Part shown: positions 40,517 through 49,736 of the stretch, in pieces
How positions within the stretch are numbered: position 1 is the stretch's first letter
Layout of the letters: each line of letters opens with the position of its first letter
Assembly: GCA_045545175.1 (NCBI GenBank)
Contig: JAZQAK010000060.1
Coordinates: forward strand, 48,885 to 112,884
Direction of reading: 5' to 3'
Source: RGIG6165 sp045545175
GTDB lineage: Bacteria > Bacillota > Clostridia > Oscillospirales > Feifaniaceae
Length of the DNA: 64,000 bases
The notes under the pieces: model-generated
The model's input: only the letters and a program-made list of their open reading frames with translations
Told to the model about the DNA's origin: nothing
Database searches by the model: none
Made by a program: the position numbers and the translations under genes

Positions 40517-41054
40517 AATAATAATTATTTCCGGACCGAGCGGTGTCGGGAAAGGAACGGTAATAGAAAAATTGCGCAATGAAGATTCATCTTTGGGATT
40601 TTCGGTTTCGGCAACTACGAGAGCGCCTCGTGAAGGTGAGATAAATGGCGTAAACTATCATTTTGTCAGCAGAGAACAGTTTGAAGAAATGATAAATAAC
40701 GGCGAAATGATTGAATATACATGTTATAACGGTAATTTTTACGGAACGCCTAAAAGTTCTGTTGAAGACGTTATTTCACGTGGTTTTAATATAATTCTGG
40801 ATATTGAGGTTGAAGGTGCGGCAAATATGAAGAAAGAATTTCCGCAGGCAACGTCTATATTTATTCTTCCGCCTGATATTGAAACTTTGTATGACAGACT
40901 CAAGGGCAGAGGTACGGAAGATGAAGAAACTATCAATAAGAGAATTGCCCGTGCCAGAGAAGAGCTTGAGTTTCAGCATAATTACGATTTCAGAGTAATA
41001 AATGATACGGTTGATGAAGCTGTAGCAGAAATCAGAAATATTATTTCTAAGTAA
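40503..41054 (+). CDS. gmk: Guanylate kinase
   Basis: Gmk phosphorylates GMP to GDP using ATP in guanine nucleotide supply. The P-loop GPSGVGKGT is at about residues 10-18, followed by the GMP-binding SATTRAPREGEINGVNYHFV stretch (family SxTTRxxRxGExxGxxYxF), EIEGA-type IEVEGA near 100, and the LID arginines after LKGRGTEDEETI. The length of 183 aa is typical. The ATG at 40503 lies inside the end of remA with GGAGG six bases upstream. rpoZ, which often follows gmk, is not present; a CvpA-family gene comes next. Confidence 0.95.
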   Translation: MKKGKIIIISGPSGVGKGTVIEKLRNEDSSLGFSVSATTRAPREGEINGVNYHFVSREQFEEMINNGEMIEYTCYNGNFYGTPKSSVEDVISRGFNIILDIEVEGAANMKKEFPQATSIFILPPDIETLYDRLKGRGTEDEETINKRIARAREELEFQHNYDFRVINDTVDEAVAEIRNIISK

Positions 41055-41064
41055 GAGGTTGGAA

Positions 41065-41730
41065 ATGAATTACGTTATTGACGGAATTTTATTACTGATT
41101 TTGTTGTTGTCCTGTATTTTAGGCATAAGAAAAGGTTTTATAAAAACACTTTTCGGCTTGGGGGCTGCAATTTTTTCTGTAATAATATCTTTTAAATTTA
41201 AAGAAACGTTGGCAAAAATATTTTCGGATAAATGGTTTTATGACGTCGTATATAACAAAATATATACGTATGTAGACGGCATAAAAGAAACTGTCAACGC
41301 TACCGGGGAAAGTGTTTATAGTGCACTTAACAACGGATTTCTTAAATATTTCAACGTAGGGAATATAGAGATACTTGATAATGAGAGCGTAGAGAATATT
41401 TCACAAAGCGTTACAAAACCGATTTCGGATATTTTGTCTGAAACGGTTGCGTTTGTTATTTTGTTTTTCGCAACGTTTATCGTTGTTACGATTCTGCTTA
41501 AAATAATAAATGCTATTGTAAAACTGCCCGTTCTTGCTCAACTCAACGGGCTGCTTGGATTTGCTGCAGGCTTACTCAAGGGGCTTGTGATTTGTTTTGT
41601 CGTTTCAACCGTATTTGGAATAATATATCCGTATTTGCGTTTGGAATCACTGGCAAATTATGAAGAAATGGTGAATTCTACAGTAATTTTTAAATTTATC
41701 TCTACATTTAATCCTTTTAATGTCATATAA
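41065..41730 (+). CDS. CvpA-family membrane protein
   Basis: This 221 aa protein has four or more hydrophobic helices: about residues 4-22 and 28-45 at the N-terminus, then about 128-150 and 160-190. The opening IDGILLLILLLSCILGIRKGF and the LLGFAAGLLKGLVICFVVS segment are typical of CvpA (colicin V production) proteins, with a long polar loop between the halves. CvpA relatives affect envelope stress tolerance; no enzymatic function is known. I chose the ATG at 41065; a TTG at 41059 is also in frame. It is the last gene of the yicC operon. Confidence 0.78.
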   Translation: MNYVIDGILLLILLLSCILGIRKGFIKTLFGLGAAIFSVIISFKFKETLAKIFSDKWFYDVVYNKIYTYVDGIKETVNATGESVYSALNNGFLKYFNVGNIEILDNESVENISQSVTKPISDILSETVAFVILFFATFIVVTILLKIINAIVKLPVLAQLNGLLGFAAGLLKGLVICFVVSTVFGIIYPYLRLESLANYEEMVNSTVIFKFISTFNPFNVI

Positions 41731-41769
41731 TGATTAAACAGTAACAGATATCGTTTTAGGAGAAAAATT

Positions 41770-44010
41770 ATGATATGTTCACGCTGCAAAAAAAGAATGG
41801 CAGTCGTATTTATAACGAAGGTTGAAGGGGAAAATACCGTTAACGAGGGATTGTGCCTCCAGTGTGCCACGGAACTCGGTATAAAGCCGATAAATGAAAT
41901 GGTACAGCAGATGGGTATTACACCGGAAGATCTTGAAAAAACAGAAGAAGAACTTGCACAACTAATGAACCCTGATGGGGATGATGAGTTTGACCCTGCG
42001 AGAACGCAGCAGGCTTTCCCGTTTTTACAGAATATTTTCGGCGGTGCGCCCAAAGATGAAACTAAGGAAAAGGGTGCTGCAAACAACAAAAAGGAAAACA
42101 AGAGGAAGTATCTTGATTCTTATTGCGTCAATCTCACCAAGAAGGCAGTTGACGGCAAACTTGACAGGGTTATCGGACGTGAAAAAGAACTTTCGAGAAT
42201 TATACAGATACTCAACAGAAGGACGAAGAATAATCCTTGTCTTATAGGTGAACCCGGTGTAGGTAAAACGGCGGTTGTTGAAGCACTTGCACAAAAGATT
42301 GCAGATAAGGAAGTGCCTGCAAAACTTTATGATAAAGAAATATATATGCTGGATCTTACGGCACTTGTTGCAGGTACACAGTTCAGGGGTCAGTTTGAAA
42401 GCAGAATAAAAGGTCTTATCGATGAAGTGAAGAGACTTGGAAACATTGTTCTTTTTATTGACGAGGTACACAATCTGGTTTCAGCAGGTGACGCGGAGGG
42501 CTCGATGAATGCTGCAAATATACTCAAACCTTCACTTTCAAGAGGTGAAATTCAGGTTGTGGGTGCGACAACTTTTGCTGAATACAGGAAGTATATCGAG
42601 AAAGATTCTGCTCTTGAAAGAAGATTTCAGCCTGTCACAGTTGATGAACCGTCACTTGATAATGCTGTTGAAATACTCAGAGGTATTAAGAATTACTATG
42701 AAACTTATCACGGTGTAATAATTGACGATGAAACCGTCAAAATGGCAGTAAAACTTTCAGAGAGATATATCACTGACAGATTTTTACCCGATAAGGCTAT
42801 AGACCTTATTGATGAAGCGGCATCAAGTGTCAATATCAGTGATGAAAATCAGAATGCAAGGTATATCTGCAGAAGAGAGATAGATGCAGAAACCAAAAAT
42901 CTTGAAACGCTTGAAGCACAGTCACCGGATGACTATGAAAGCATAGCAAAGGCAAAAAGTAAACTTGCTCAGCTCGAACAGAATCTTGCTGTTCTTGAGG
43001 CTAATAAGAGGATTCTGTCCATTTCTATTGAAAGTCTTGCAAAAGTAATCGAGCTTTGGACGGGCATACCTGCCAATAAGATCAAAGAAGATGAATATGA
43101 AAAAATAATCACTCTTGAAGATACCTTGAAAAAGCGTATCGTAGGGCAGGATCATGCTGTTGAAGCGGTTGTACGTGCGATCAAGAGAAACAGGGCGGGA
43201 ATAAGTCCCAAGAGAAAACCGGTTTCATTTATTTTTGCAGGTCCGACAGGCGTAGGTAAAACGGAACTTGTGAAACAACTTTCGTCCGCTATGTTTGATT
43301 CACCCGAGACGTTTATAAGGCTTGATATGTCTGAATTTATGGAGAAGCACAGCGTCTCCAAAATTATTGGCGCACCTCCCGGATACGTCGGCTATGACGA
43401 AGCGGGACAACTTACGGAAAAGATAAGAAGAAAGCCTTATTCAATTGTACTTTTTGATGAAATTGAAAAGGCACACCCTGACGTATTGAATATTCTTCTG
43501 CAGATTCTTGACGATGGCAGAATAACGGATGCTCATGGAAGAACCGTTAATTTTGAAAATACCATAGTGGTAATGACGACTAATGCTGGCAGCGAGATAA
43601 GAGAAGGTAAAATAGGATTTTCCGAGTCTGCACAGAATATGGTAAATGATAAGACGATGAAGGCACTTGAACAGATAATGCGTCCTGAGTTTATCAACAG
43701 AGTAGATGAGATTATTACGTTTAATCAGCTGTCTAAAGAAAATTTTGCAGGCATTGCAGCAATTATGCTGGGCGAACTCAAAAAGTCGCTTGCAGAAAAG
43801 AATATTTCTCTTGAGTGGGATAGTGAAGTTGAGATGCTTCTTGTTGACAAATCATATTCTGCAAAATACGGTGCAAGAAATCTGAGAAGAGTTATTGAAA
43901 AAGAAGTTGAAGATAAAATTGCTTCAGTTATTATCGATAATTTTTCTAAAATAATTGAAACTGTCACGATTTTTGCAGAGGAAAATGAAATATTTATTAA
44001 AATAAAATAG
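41770..44010 (+). CDS. ClpE-like AAA+ protein unfoldase with N-terminal zinc finger
   Basis: This 746 aa Hsp100 ATPase is expected to unfold substrates for ClpP. The N-terminus carries a four-cysteine zinc finger (Cys3, Cys6, Cys29, Cys32), characteristic of ClpE rather than ClpC, which has Clp-N repeats. AAA domain 1 has GEPGVGKT near residue 158 and FIDEVHNL; AAA domain 2 has GPTGVGKTEL near 494. An IGF tripeptide (GKIGFSE) forms the ClpP-docking loop, so partnership with ClpP is likely. The middle segment contains a short helical insert. No ctsR, mcsA or mcsB is adjacent. A tRNA cluster follows. Confidence 0.88.
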   Translation: MICSRCKKRMAVVFITKVEGENTVNEGLCLQCATELGIKPINEMVQQMGITPEDLEKTEEELAQLMNPDGDDEFDPARTQQAFPFLQNIFGGAPKDETKEKGAANNKKENKRKYLDSYCVNLTKKAVDGKLDRVIGREKELSRIIQILNRRTKNNPCLIGEPGVGKTAVVEALAQKIADKEVPAKLYDKEIYMLDLTALVAGTQFRGQFESRIKGLIDEVKRLGNIVLFIDEVHNLVSAGDAEGSMNAANILKPSLSRGEIQVVGATTFAEYRKYIEKDSALERRFQPVTVDEPSLDNAVEILRGIKNYYETYHGVIIDDETVKMAVKLSERYITDRFLPDKAIDLIDEAASSVNISDENQNARYICRREIDAETKNLETLEAQSPDDYESIAKAKSKLAQLEQNLAVLEANKRILSISIESLAKVIELWTGIPANKIKEDEYEKIITLEDTLKKRIVGQDHAVEAVVRAIKRNRAGISPKRKPVSFIFAGPTGVGKTELVKQLSSAMFDSPETFIRLDMSEFMEKHSVSKIIGAPPGYVGYDEAGQLTEKIRRKPYSIVLFDEIEKAHPDVLNILLQILDDGRITDAHGRTVNFENTIVVMTTNAGSEIREGKIGFSESAQNMVNDKTMKALEQIMRPEFINRVDEIITFNQLSKENFAGIAAIMLGELKKSLAEKNISLEWDSEVEMLLVDKSYSAKYGARNLRRVIEKEVEDKIASVIIDNFSKIIETVTIFAEENEIFIKIK

Positions 44011-44030
44011 CGTAACCATGCAAGAAAGTG

Positions 44031-44059
44031 TTGACAATTACTTTCTAATGTGGTAAATT
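44031..44059 (+). promoter_or_regulatory. Promoter of the tRNA cluster
   Basis: Perfect TTGACA (44031-44036), 17 bases, TAAATT (44054-44059), about 20 bases before tRNA-Gly. Confidence 0.65.
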
Positions 44060-44080
44060 ATTTAAGCACGTTGTTGATGT

Positions 44081-44154
44081 GCAGGTGTAGTTCAATGGTA
44101 GAATGTCAGCCTTCCAAGCTGAACACGTGGGTTCGATTCCCATCACCTGCTCCA
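44081..44154 (+). tRNA. tRNA-Gly (anticodon TCC)
   Basis: A 74-nt cloverleaf with encoded CCA: the acceptor GCAGGTG pairs with CACCTGC, the anticodon loop CTTCCAA gives TCC, and the T arm contains GTTCGATTC. It reads glycine GGA/GGG codons. Confidence 0.97.
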
Positions 44155-44157
44155 AAT

Positions 44158-44234
<77 letters not shown>

Positions 44235-44256
44235 TTTCTTCAACGTGCTTTTATAT

Positions 44257-44334
44257 GGTGGGTATAGCTCAGTTGGTTAGAGTGCCAGATTGTGGCTCTG
44301 GAGGTCGTGGGTTCGAATCTCACTATCCACCCCA
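44257..44334 (+). tRNA. tRNA-His (anticodon GTG)
   Basis: The cloverleaf has a GTGGGTA/TATCCAC acceptor, anticodon stem CCAGA/TCTGG and loop TTGTGGC giving GTG. The extra 5' G (44257) opposite C73 is the histidine identity element, and CCA is encoded. Confidence 0.96.
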
Positions 44335-44347
44335 TATTACATAACGA

Positions 44348-44366
44348 GGCACTCGGAAAGAGTGCC
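44348..44366 (+). terminator. Hairpin between tRNA-His and tRNA-Gln
   Basis: A seven-base perfect stem (44348-44354 with 44360-44366) and GGAAA loop, followed by a weak TTAAATTTTAT run. It may partly terminate or act as a processing signal between the tRNAs. Confidence 0.45.
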
Positions 44367-44379
44367 TTAAATTTTATAT

Positions 44380-44454
44380 TGGGGTGTCGTCAAGCGGTAA
44401 GACACAGCACTTTGACTGCTGCATTCGCTGGTTCGAATCCAGCCATCCCAGCCA
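44380..44454 (+). tRNA. tRNA-Gln (anticodon TTG)
   Basis: A 75-nt cloverleaf with encoded CCA: the acceptor TGGGGTG pairs with CATCCCA (one G-T pair), the anticodon stem is CAGCA/TGCTG, and the loop CTTTGAC gives TTG for CAA/CAG glutamine codons. Confidence 0.96.
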
Positions 44455-44455
44455 G

Positions 44456-44489
44456 AAAAACGACTTGTCAGCAGATAAGTCGTTTTTTA
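44456..44489 (+). terminator. Terminator after the tRNA cluster
   Basis: An 11-base stem (44456-44466 with 44477-44487) with a 10-base loop and T run. Confidence 0.9.
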
Positions 44490-44555
44490 TTATTGTCTTT
44501 ATTATTCTGTTGGATTATGATAAAATATATATAAGTATACCTATTGGAGAATGAT

Positions 44556-44990
44556 ATGATAAGAAAAATCAGAGAATCGGATAAAGAGATATTTATTGAA
44601 ATGTCAAAAGATTTTTATGCTTCGGATGTGGTTTTCAGGAATATACCCGAAAAATTTCACTTTGACGCTTTTGAGGAACTTATGCGTTCTGACGAATATG
44701 CCGAATGTTACATTTTTGAGGTTGAGGGAGAAATTGCAGGCTACGCACTGCTTGCAAAGACATACTCAAGAGAAGCCGGCGGAAATACCGTCTGGATAGA
44801 AGAACTCTACGTTCTTCCTCAGTATCGTGGTAAAGGCATAGGAACAAAGTTTTTTGATTGCCTTTTTGAAAAAATACCCGCGGCAAGATACAGACTTGAG
44901 GTTGAACCCGAGAACGAAAGGGCAGTTAAACTTTACAAGGAAAAAGGATTTTATTATCTGCCGTATCAGCAGATGATAAAAGGTAACTAA
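44556..44990 (+). CDS. GNAT-family N-acetyltransferase
   Basis: This 144 aa acetyl-CoA-dependent acyltransferase has the GNAT fold. Motif A, VLPQYRGKGIGTKFF (Q/RxxGxG/A pyrophosphate loop), is near residue 88, preceded by WIEELYVLP. Motif B, RLEVEPENERAVKLYKEKGF, lies near 117. The acceptor substrate cannot be told from sequence. It begins at the ATG at 44556, six bases after GGAG; a TTG at 44544 overlaps that site. It is followed 14 bases later by hflX, so the two may be cotranscribed. Confidence 0.87.
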   Translation: MIRKIRESDKEIFIEMSKDFYASDVVFRNIPEKFHFDAFEELMRSDEYAECYIFEVEGEIAGYALLAKTYSREAGGNTVWIEELYVLPQYRGKGIGTKFFDCLFEKIPAARYRLEVEPENERAVKLYKEKGFYYLPYQQMIKGN

Positions 44991-45004
44991 TAAGGAGAAA
45001 TAAT

Positions 45005-46279
45005 TTGGAGAATACGGAAAAAAGACCGGGCGCACTTCTTTGCGGTTTGTGCTGTACACGTGAAAAATACACGGAATTTCGCAGTGACGATGCAACAATT
45101 GATGAATTGTCTGCGCTTGCCGACACGGCTGGCTATGAAACTGCGGCAACTCTTTTACAGCAGAAGGACGTTCCTGACAGCGCAACGGTGCTCGGAAAAG
45201 GTAAGGTTGAGGAACTCAGAGAAGCGGTTACAGCGACCGAAGCTGAAATTGTTATTTTTGATAATCAGCTTTCGCCTTCGCAAATAAAAAATCTTGAAGA
45301 TATTTGCGGTGTTCCCGTCATTGACAGGAATATGCTTATTCTTGAGATATTTGCTATGCATGCCACGACGAGTGAAGGTAAACTTCAGGTGCAGATGGCA
45401 CTTCTTAAATATACCGCCCCAAGACTCACCGGTAAAGGCCAGCAATTGTCAAGACAAGGCGGCGGTGGAGGTGGCGGTGCAGGTGCCAGAAGAGGTGCGG
45501 GTGAAAGCCAGCTTGAAACCGACAAACGAAAGATAAAGGAACAGATAAGCGCGATATCTGCACAACTTGAAGAAATTGCCAAGAACCGTATGCAACAGAG
45601 AAAACAGCGTGACTTAAGTGGTATTCCGAAGGTTGCGGTAATTGGTTACACGAATGCAGGAAAATCGACGCTTCTTAATACGTTGACGGGAGCAGGTGTA
45701 CTTGCTGAAAATAAACTCTTTGCAACACTTGATCCGACTACACGCAGACTCAAACTTGACAACGGTTTTGAGGTTTTACTCACCGATACGGTTGGATTTA
45801 TAAGAAATCTTCCGCATCAGTTTATTCAGGCGTTTGCATCTACACTTGATGAGGTAAAATATGCGGATTTGCTTATTAATGTCGTGGATGCTTCCGACCC
45901 ATATATGTTTGATCATATTGAAGTGACGGAGAATCTTGTGGAAAAACTCGGTGCAGGCAACGTCCCGATTATTACGGCACTCAATAAGTGTGACGTCGCA
46001 AACGAAAAAGTTTTTCCTGCAGTAAAAAACAGTGTCAGCATATCTGCCAAACACGGTCACGGTGTTGCAGATCTGATGAAACTTGTTTTTGAGAAATTGA
46101 CAAGTTCTCATATTGAAGCAGAGTATATTATTCCTTACGACCAGGGAAGCGTTGTAGATAAGATATATGCAGACGTTCAGACGACGGTTATTGAAACTGA
46201 ATACAGAGATAACGGAACGTATTTTAAATTGCTTGTATCAGCCACACTTGCCGGCAAGATTGAGAGGTATCGTATTTGA
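45005..46279 (+). CDS. hflX: Ribosome-associated GTPase HflX
   Basis: This 424 aa GTPase splits or rescues stalled 50S and 70S ribosomes under stress. The N-terminal HflX domain ends in a Gly-rich loop (seven consecutive Gly) and the GAGESQLETDKR signature near residue 165. The G domain shows GYTNAGKST, TDTVGFIRNLPH and NKCD. The TTG start at 45005 is supported by AAGGAG (44992-44997) at good spacing. The stop overlaps the next gene's TTG start (TTGA), showing translational coupling with yigZ. Confidence 0.94.
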   Translation: MENTEKRPGALLCGLCCTREKYTEFRSDDATIDELSALADTAGYETAATLLQQKDVPDSATVLGKGKVEELREAVTATEAEIVIFDNQLSPSQIKNLEDICGVPVIDRNMLILEIFAMHATTSEGKLQVQMALLKYTAPRLTGKGQQLSRQGGGGGGGAGARRGAGESQLETDKRKIKEQISAISAQLEEIAKNRMQQRKQRDLSGIPKVAVIGYTNAGKSTLLNTLTGAGVLAENKLFATLDPTTRRLKLDNGFEVLLTDTVGFIRNLPHQFIQAFASTLDEVKYADLLINVVDASDPYMFDHIEVTENLVEKLGAGNVPIITALNKCDVANEKVFPAVKNSVSISAKHGHGVADLMKLVFEKLTSSHIEAEYIIPYDQGSVVDKIYADVQTTVIETEYRDNGTYFKLLVSATLAGKIERYRI

Positions 46280-46899
46280 ACTACCGTACTGTAAAGAATA
46301 AAACGAGTGCAGAGTTTACAGAAAAAAAGTCCAGATTTATCGGATATATTTGTCCTGTGACTACCGAAGAAGAAGCACTTGAGTTTATTGCTGAGATAAA
46401 AGCAAAGCACAGAGATGCCAGACACAACGTATATGCTTATATTGTCAGAAAAAACAATATTATGAGATATAGTGATGACGGTGAACCGCAGGGGACTGCG
46501 GGTTTCCCGTCACTTGAGGTGCTCCAAAAAGAAGGTTTGACCGACGTTGCTGTTGTTGTGACGAGGTATTTTGGAGGTATACTGCTTGGTGGCGGAGGAC
46601 TTCTGAGAGCATATTCAAGGGCAGTCAAGGATGCTGTTGATGCGGCTGTACCCGTCAGAATGGAAATGAGAAAGATATACCTATCTAAAGTCACGTATCC
46701 TCTTTACAACACAGTAATAAAAACTATTTCGGCTTGTGAAGGAATAGTAAGCGAGAGTGAGTTTTTGGAAAACGTTAAAATCAAATTTTCTTTGAAACCA
46801 GGTGAGGAAAAGGCTTTCAAAGTAAAACTTGATGATGCTACCAATGCCTGTGCAGATTTTGAATGTATAGGTGAAGAATATATTTGTGTGGAGGAATAA
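46276..46899 (+). CDS. YigZ/IMPACT family protein (UPF0029)
   Basis: This 207 aa protein has an N-terminal IMPACT domain (KKSRFIGYICPV, YSDDGEPQGTAGFP, VVVTRYFGGILLGGGGLLRAY) and a C-terminal ferredoxin-like DUF1949 domain. Eukaryotic IMPACT proteins act on translation control; the bacterial function is not settled. The TTG start at 46276 overlaps the hflX stop, with GAGAGG eight bases upstream. Its position between the ribosome GTPase hflX and a dNTP hydrolase is compatible with a translation-related role, which remains inference. Confidence 0.9.
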   Translation: MNYRTVKNKTSAEFTEKKSRFIGYICPVTTEEEALEFIAEIKAKHRDARHNVYAYIVRKNNIMRYSDDGEPQGTAGFPSLEVLQKEGLTDVAVVVTRYFGGILLGGGGLLRAYSRAVKDAVDAAVPVRMEMRKIYLSKVTYPLYNTVIKTISACEGIVSESEFLENVKIKFSLKPGEEKAFKVKLDDATNACADFECIGEEYICVEE

Positions 46900-46900
46900 T

Positions 46901-47905
46901 ATGCTTCCGAGAGAACACCGAGAACAAATAGAAAGAAAAATTCTTTCTCCTTATGCAACTTTTGCGGCTTCAACTAAAGGAAGAAGGGCACCTGAAGAAA
47001 AATGTTCCTTAAGAACCGATTTTACGAGGGATAGGGATAGGATTATACATTGTAAATCGTTCAGGCGTTTAAAACACAAAACACAGGTTTTCCTTGCCCC
47101 TGAAGGTGATCATTACAGGACACGTTTAACACATACTTTGGAAGTAAGTCAGATTGCCCGTACTATTTCGAGAGCACTTTCACTCAATGAAGACTTAACG
47201 GAAGCTATTGCCATGGGTCACGACCTGGGACATACGCCTTTCGGTCATGCGGGTGAGAGAATGCTTGACACGTTATGTGAAAACGGTTTCTCCCACAATG
47301 CGCATAGTTTAAGGGTGGTTGACGTTCTTGAAAAAAATCATAACGGTCTCAATCTTACGTATGAGGTAAGAGACGGCATACTAAATCATTCGGGAGATGG
47401 AATACCCTCTACTCTTGAAGGTCAGGTTGTAAGACAGGCGGATAGGATAGCCTATATAAACCACGATATTGATGATGCTATAAGGGCAGGAATACTGACA
47501 AATGACGATATACCAAAATATATCAGGGATATACTGGGAAACTCTCATTCTTTAAGGATAGATACGCTTATCAGGTCCGTGGTGCACGGCAGTGCCGATT
47601 ACCAATCTATAAGAATGACGGAGGAAATTGCAAAACCCGCAAATGAATTGCGTGAATTTATGTTTGACAAAGTATATTTTCATCCCGTCGCAAAAGTAGA
47701 AGAGGAGAAGAAGGTTGGACATATAATTACGTCACTTTTTGAGCATTTTACGCAGTATCCCGAAACGCTGCCGGATAGTTATAAGTCATATATGGATGAC
47801 GATGGCATAGAACAGGCAGTATGTGATTATATCGCGAGTATGAGTGACCAATATGCAATCTCTGTTTTTGAAAAAATATTTGTTCCGCAAAATTGGAATT
47901 TATAA
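46901..47905 (+). CDS. dNTP triphosphohydrolase (dGTPase-like HD protein)
   Basis: This 334 aa HD-domain enzyme hydrolyses dNTPs to deoxynucleosides and triphosphate and helps control the nucleotide pool. Family features are FRRLKHKTQVF near residue 54, RTRLTHTLEV with the first metal His, the HDLGHTPFGHAGE HD motif, FSHNAHSLRV, and ADRIAYINHDIDDA carrying the distal Asp. It is the shorter clostridial deoxyguanosinetriphosphate triphosphohydrolase-like form that commonly precedes dnaG in this group of bacteria. The start follows GGAGGA one base after yigZ. Confidence 0.92.
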   Translation: MLPREHREQIERKILSPYATFAASTKGRRAPEEKCSLRTDFTRDRDRIIHCKSFRRLKHKTQVFLAPEGDHYRTRLTHTLEVSQIARTISRALSLNEDLTEAIAMGHDLGHTPFGHAGERMLDTLCENGFSHNAHSLRVVDVLEKNHNGLNLTYEVRDGILNHSGDGIPSTLEGQVVRQADRIAYINHDIDDAIRAGILTNDDIPKYIRDILGNSHSLRIDTLIRSVVHGSADYQSIRMTEEIAKPANELREFMFDKVYFHPVAKVEEEKKVGHIITSLFEHFTQYPETLPDSYKSYMDDDGIEQAVCDYIASMSDQYAISVFEKIFVPQNWNL

Positions 47906-47972
47906 AAAAATAGAGGATTTTTCAAATTTGAGTCGAAATAACTTAATAGAGGGGTAGAAAGGAGGCAGAGTG

Positions 47973-49733
47973 ATGGCGTTACCTGAAAGTTTTCTTGAAC
48001 AACTGCGCAGCAGAACGGAAATAGAAGATATAATTTCAGAATATGTACAGATAAAAAGACGTGGTAAAAACCTTGTCGGGCTCTGCCCGTTTCACAGTGA
48101 AAAAACAGGCTCGTTTACCGTTTTTCCCGCTACACAGAGTTATTATTGCTTTGGATGCGGTGCAGGCGGTGACGCGATAACCTTTATCAAAAACATAGAA
48201 AATCTCGATTATATCGATGCAGTTACCATGCTTGCACATAAAGCAGGGCTTGAAATGCCTGAAGTTAATGCACAAGACGGTAATTATAAAAAAAAGCGGG
48301 AGATTACTCTTGCAATAAACAGGGAAGCGGCAAATTACTTTTATAAGAATCTACTTTCCGAAGAAGGCAAGGTTGCACTTGAGTATTTGAAAAAAAGGCA
48401 ACTGAAAGCATCAACGGTGAAGCATTTTGCACTTGGTTATGCTAAAGACAGTTGGAATTCGCTCGTTAATCACCTTGTTTCAAAGGGCTTTGAATATGAA
48501 CAGATTAACGAAGCGGGGCTCTGTTCACGAAGTCGTGACGGAAGGTATTACGATTATTTCAGAAATAGAGTTATGTTTCCGATAATAGACGTAAGGGGAA
48601 ACGTTATTGGATTCGGCGGTCGCGTGCTAAATGATGATAAGCCTAAATATCTTAATTCACCTCTTACACCGGTTTTTGATAAGGGACGTAATCTGTTTTC
48701 ACTTAATAATGCAAAGGACGCGGGAGATTCGTTTTTGCTTGCGGAAGGCTATATGGATGTCATTGCTTTGTGGCAAGCAGGTTTCACCAATGCGGTAGCT
48801 ACTCTCGGAACGGCACTTACTTCCGAACAGGCAAGGCTGATATCACGATATGCTTCTGAGGTTGTAGTGTGTTATGATGCTGATACCGCAGGCAGAAATG
48901 CAACGGAAAAAGCGATGAGGATATTTTCTGAAACCGGTATCAAGGTTAAGATACTTCGCATTACAGGCGGAAAAGATCCCGATGAATTCATAAAAACTTA
49001 CGGGGCAGATGAATTTAAGCGTCTTATAGATTTGTGTCATAATCAGATTGAATATAAACTTATGGATATCAAGTCAGGTTATGATATGAATATTCCTGAC
49101 CAGAAGGCTGAATATATGAAACAGGCCGTTTTGGTTTTGTCTGCACTGAGCAGTGCGGTAGAACGTGACATTTATGCAGGTGAACTTGCAGATAGTCTCG
49201 GAATTACAAAAACGGCTATTCTTGATGAAATATCGAAGGCTGAAAAAAGTTACAGAAATCGTGAGAAAAACAAAGAAATACGCAGTGAACTGAGCAAGAA
49301 CAGCGGTAAGGGAGACCAAGGGAATCCCGAAAAACAGAAAAATCTGCTTGCATCCAAAGCAGAAGAGGAGCTTCTTTGTATTCTTTTCTTCAGTCCCGAT
49401 TTGTTTGGACAAATATATGAACAGATCACACCTGAAGAAATGTGTACCGAATTTGGAAAGAAAGCGTACTCGGCAATTGCGGAGATTATTAAGTCAAATA
49501 CGACACTTGATCTTCTTGCGCTTTCAGGGTATCTGGATACACCGCAAATGGCATCAATCACACGAATTATTTCGAGTAAAGACGTTCTTCTCGGCGATAT
49601 GGATGCTGCACTCGTTTGCATTGACAGAATAAAAGATGCAAACAGAAAGAAAGCATTGAAAGAACTTGACGAGATAAAAGAAGAAGATATATCAAAATAT
49701 ATACAAAACCTAAAGAAAAAGAAAGGCGAATAG
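47973..49733 (+). CDS. dnaG: DNA primase DnaG
   Basis: DnaG synthesises RNA primers for replication. The N-terminal CHC2-type zinc-binding domain has Cys38, His41, Cys59 and Cys62. The catalytic TOPRIM region includes GFGGRVLNDDKPKYLNSP, the LAEGYMDVIAL acidic motif and CYDADTAGRNA. The C-terminal helicase-binding domain (after about residue 440) is more variable. Length is 586 aa. The ATG at 47973 follows GGAGG by seven bases; a GTG at 47970 is also in frame. It lies four bases before sigA, preserving the dnaG-sigA pairing of the macromolecular synthesis operon, without rpsU. Confidence 0.97.
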   Translation: MALPESFLEQLRSRTEIEDIISEYVQIKRRGKNLVGLCPFHSEKTGSFTVFPATQSYYCFGCGAGGDAITFIKNIENLDYIDAVTMLAHKAGLEMPEVNAQDGNYKKKREITLAINREAANYFYKNLLSEEGKVALEYLKKRQLKASTVKHFALGYAKDSWNSLVNHLVSKGFEYEQINEAGLCSRSRDGRYYDYFRNRVMFPIIDVRGNVIGFGGRVLNDDKPKYLNSPLTPVFDKGRNLFSLNNAKDAGDSFLLAEGYMDVIALWQAGFTNAVATLGTALTSEQARLISRYASEVVVCYDADTAGRNATEKAMRIFSETGIKVKILRITGGKDPDEFIKTYGADEFKRLIDLCHNQIEYKLMDIKSGYDMNIPDQKAEYMKQAVLVLSALSSAVERDIYAGELADSLGITKTAILDEISKAEKSYRNREKNKEIRSELSKNSGKGDQGNPEKQKNLLASKAEEELLCILFFSPDLFGQIYEQITPEEMCTEFGKKAYSAIAEIIKSNTTLDLLALSGYLDTPQMASITRIISSKDVLLGDMDAALVCIDRIKDANRKKALKELDEIKEEDISKYIQNLKKKKGE

Positions 49734-49736
49734 AAA

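Noticed and set aside
44556..44990. Ribosomal-protein alanine acetyltransferase RimI
   Set aside because: The GNAT motifs are general, and the RimI partners (tsaB, tsaD) are absent, so a specific name is not justified.
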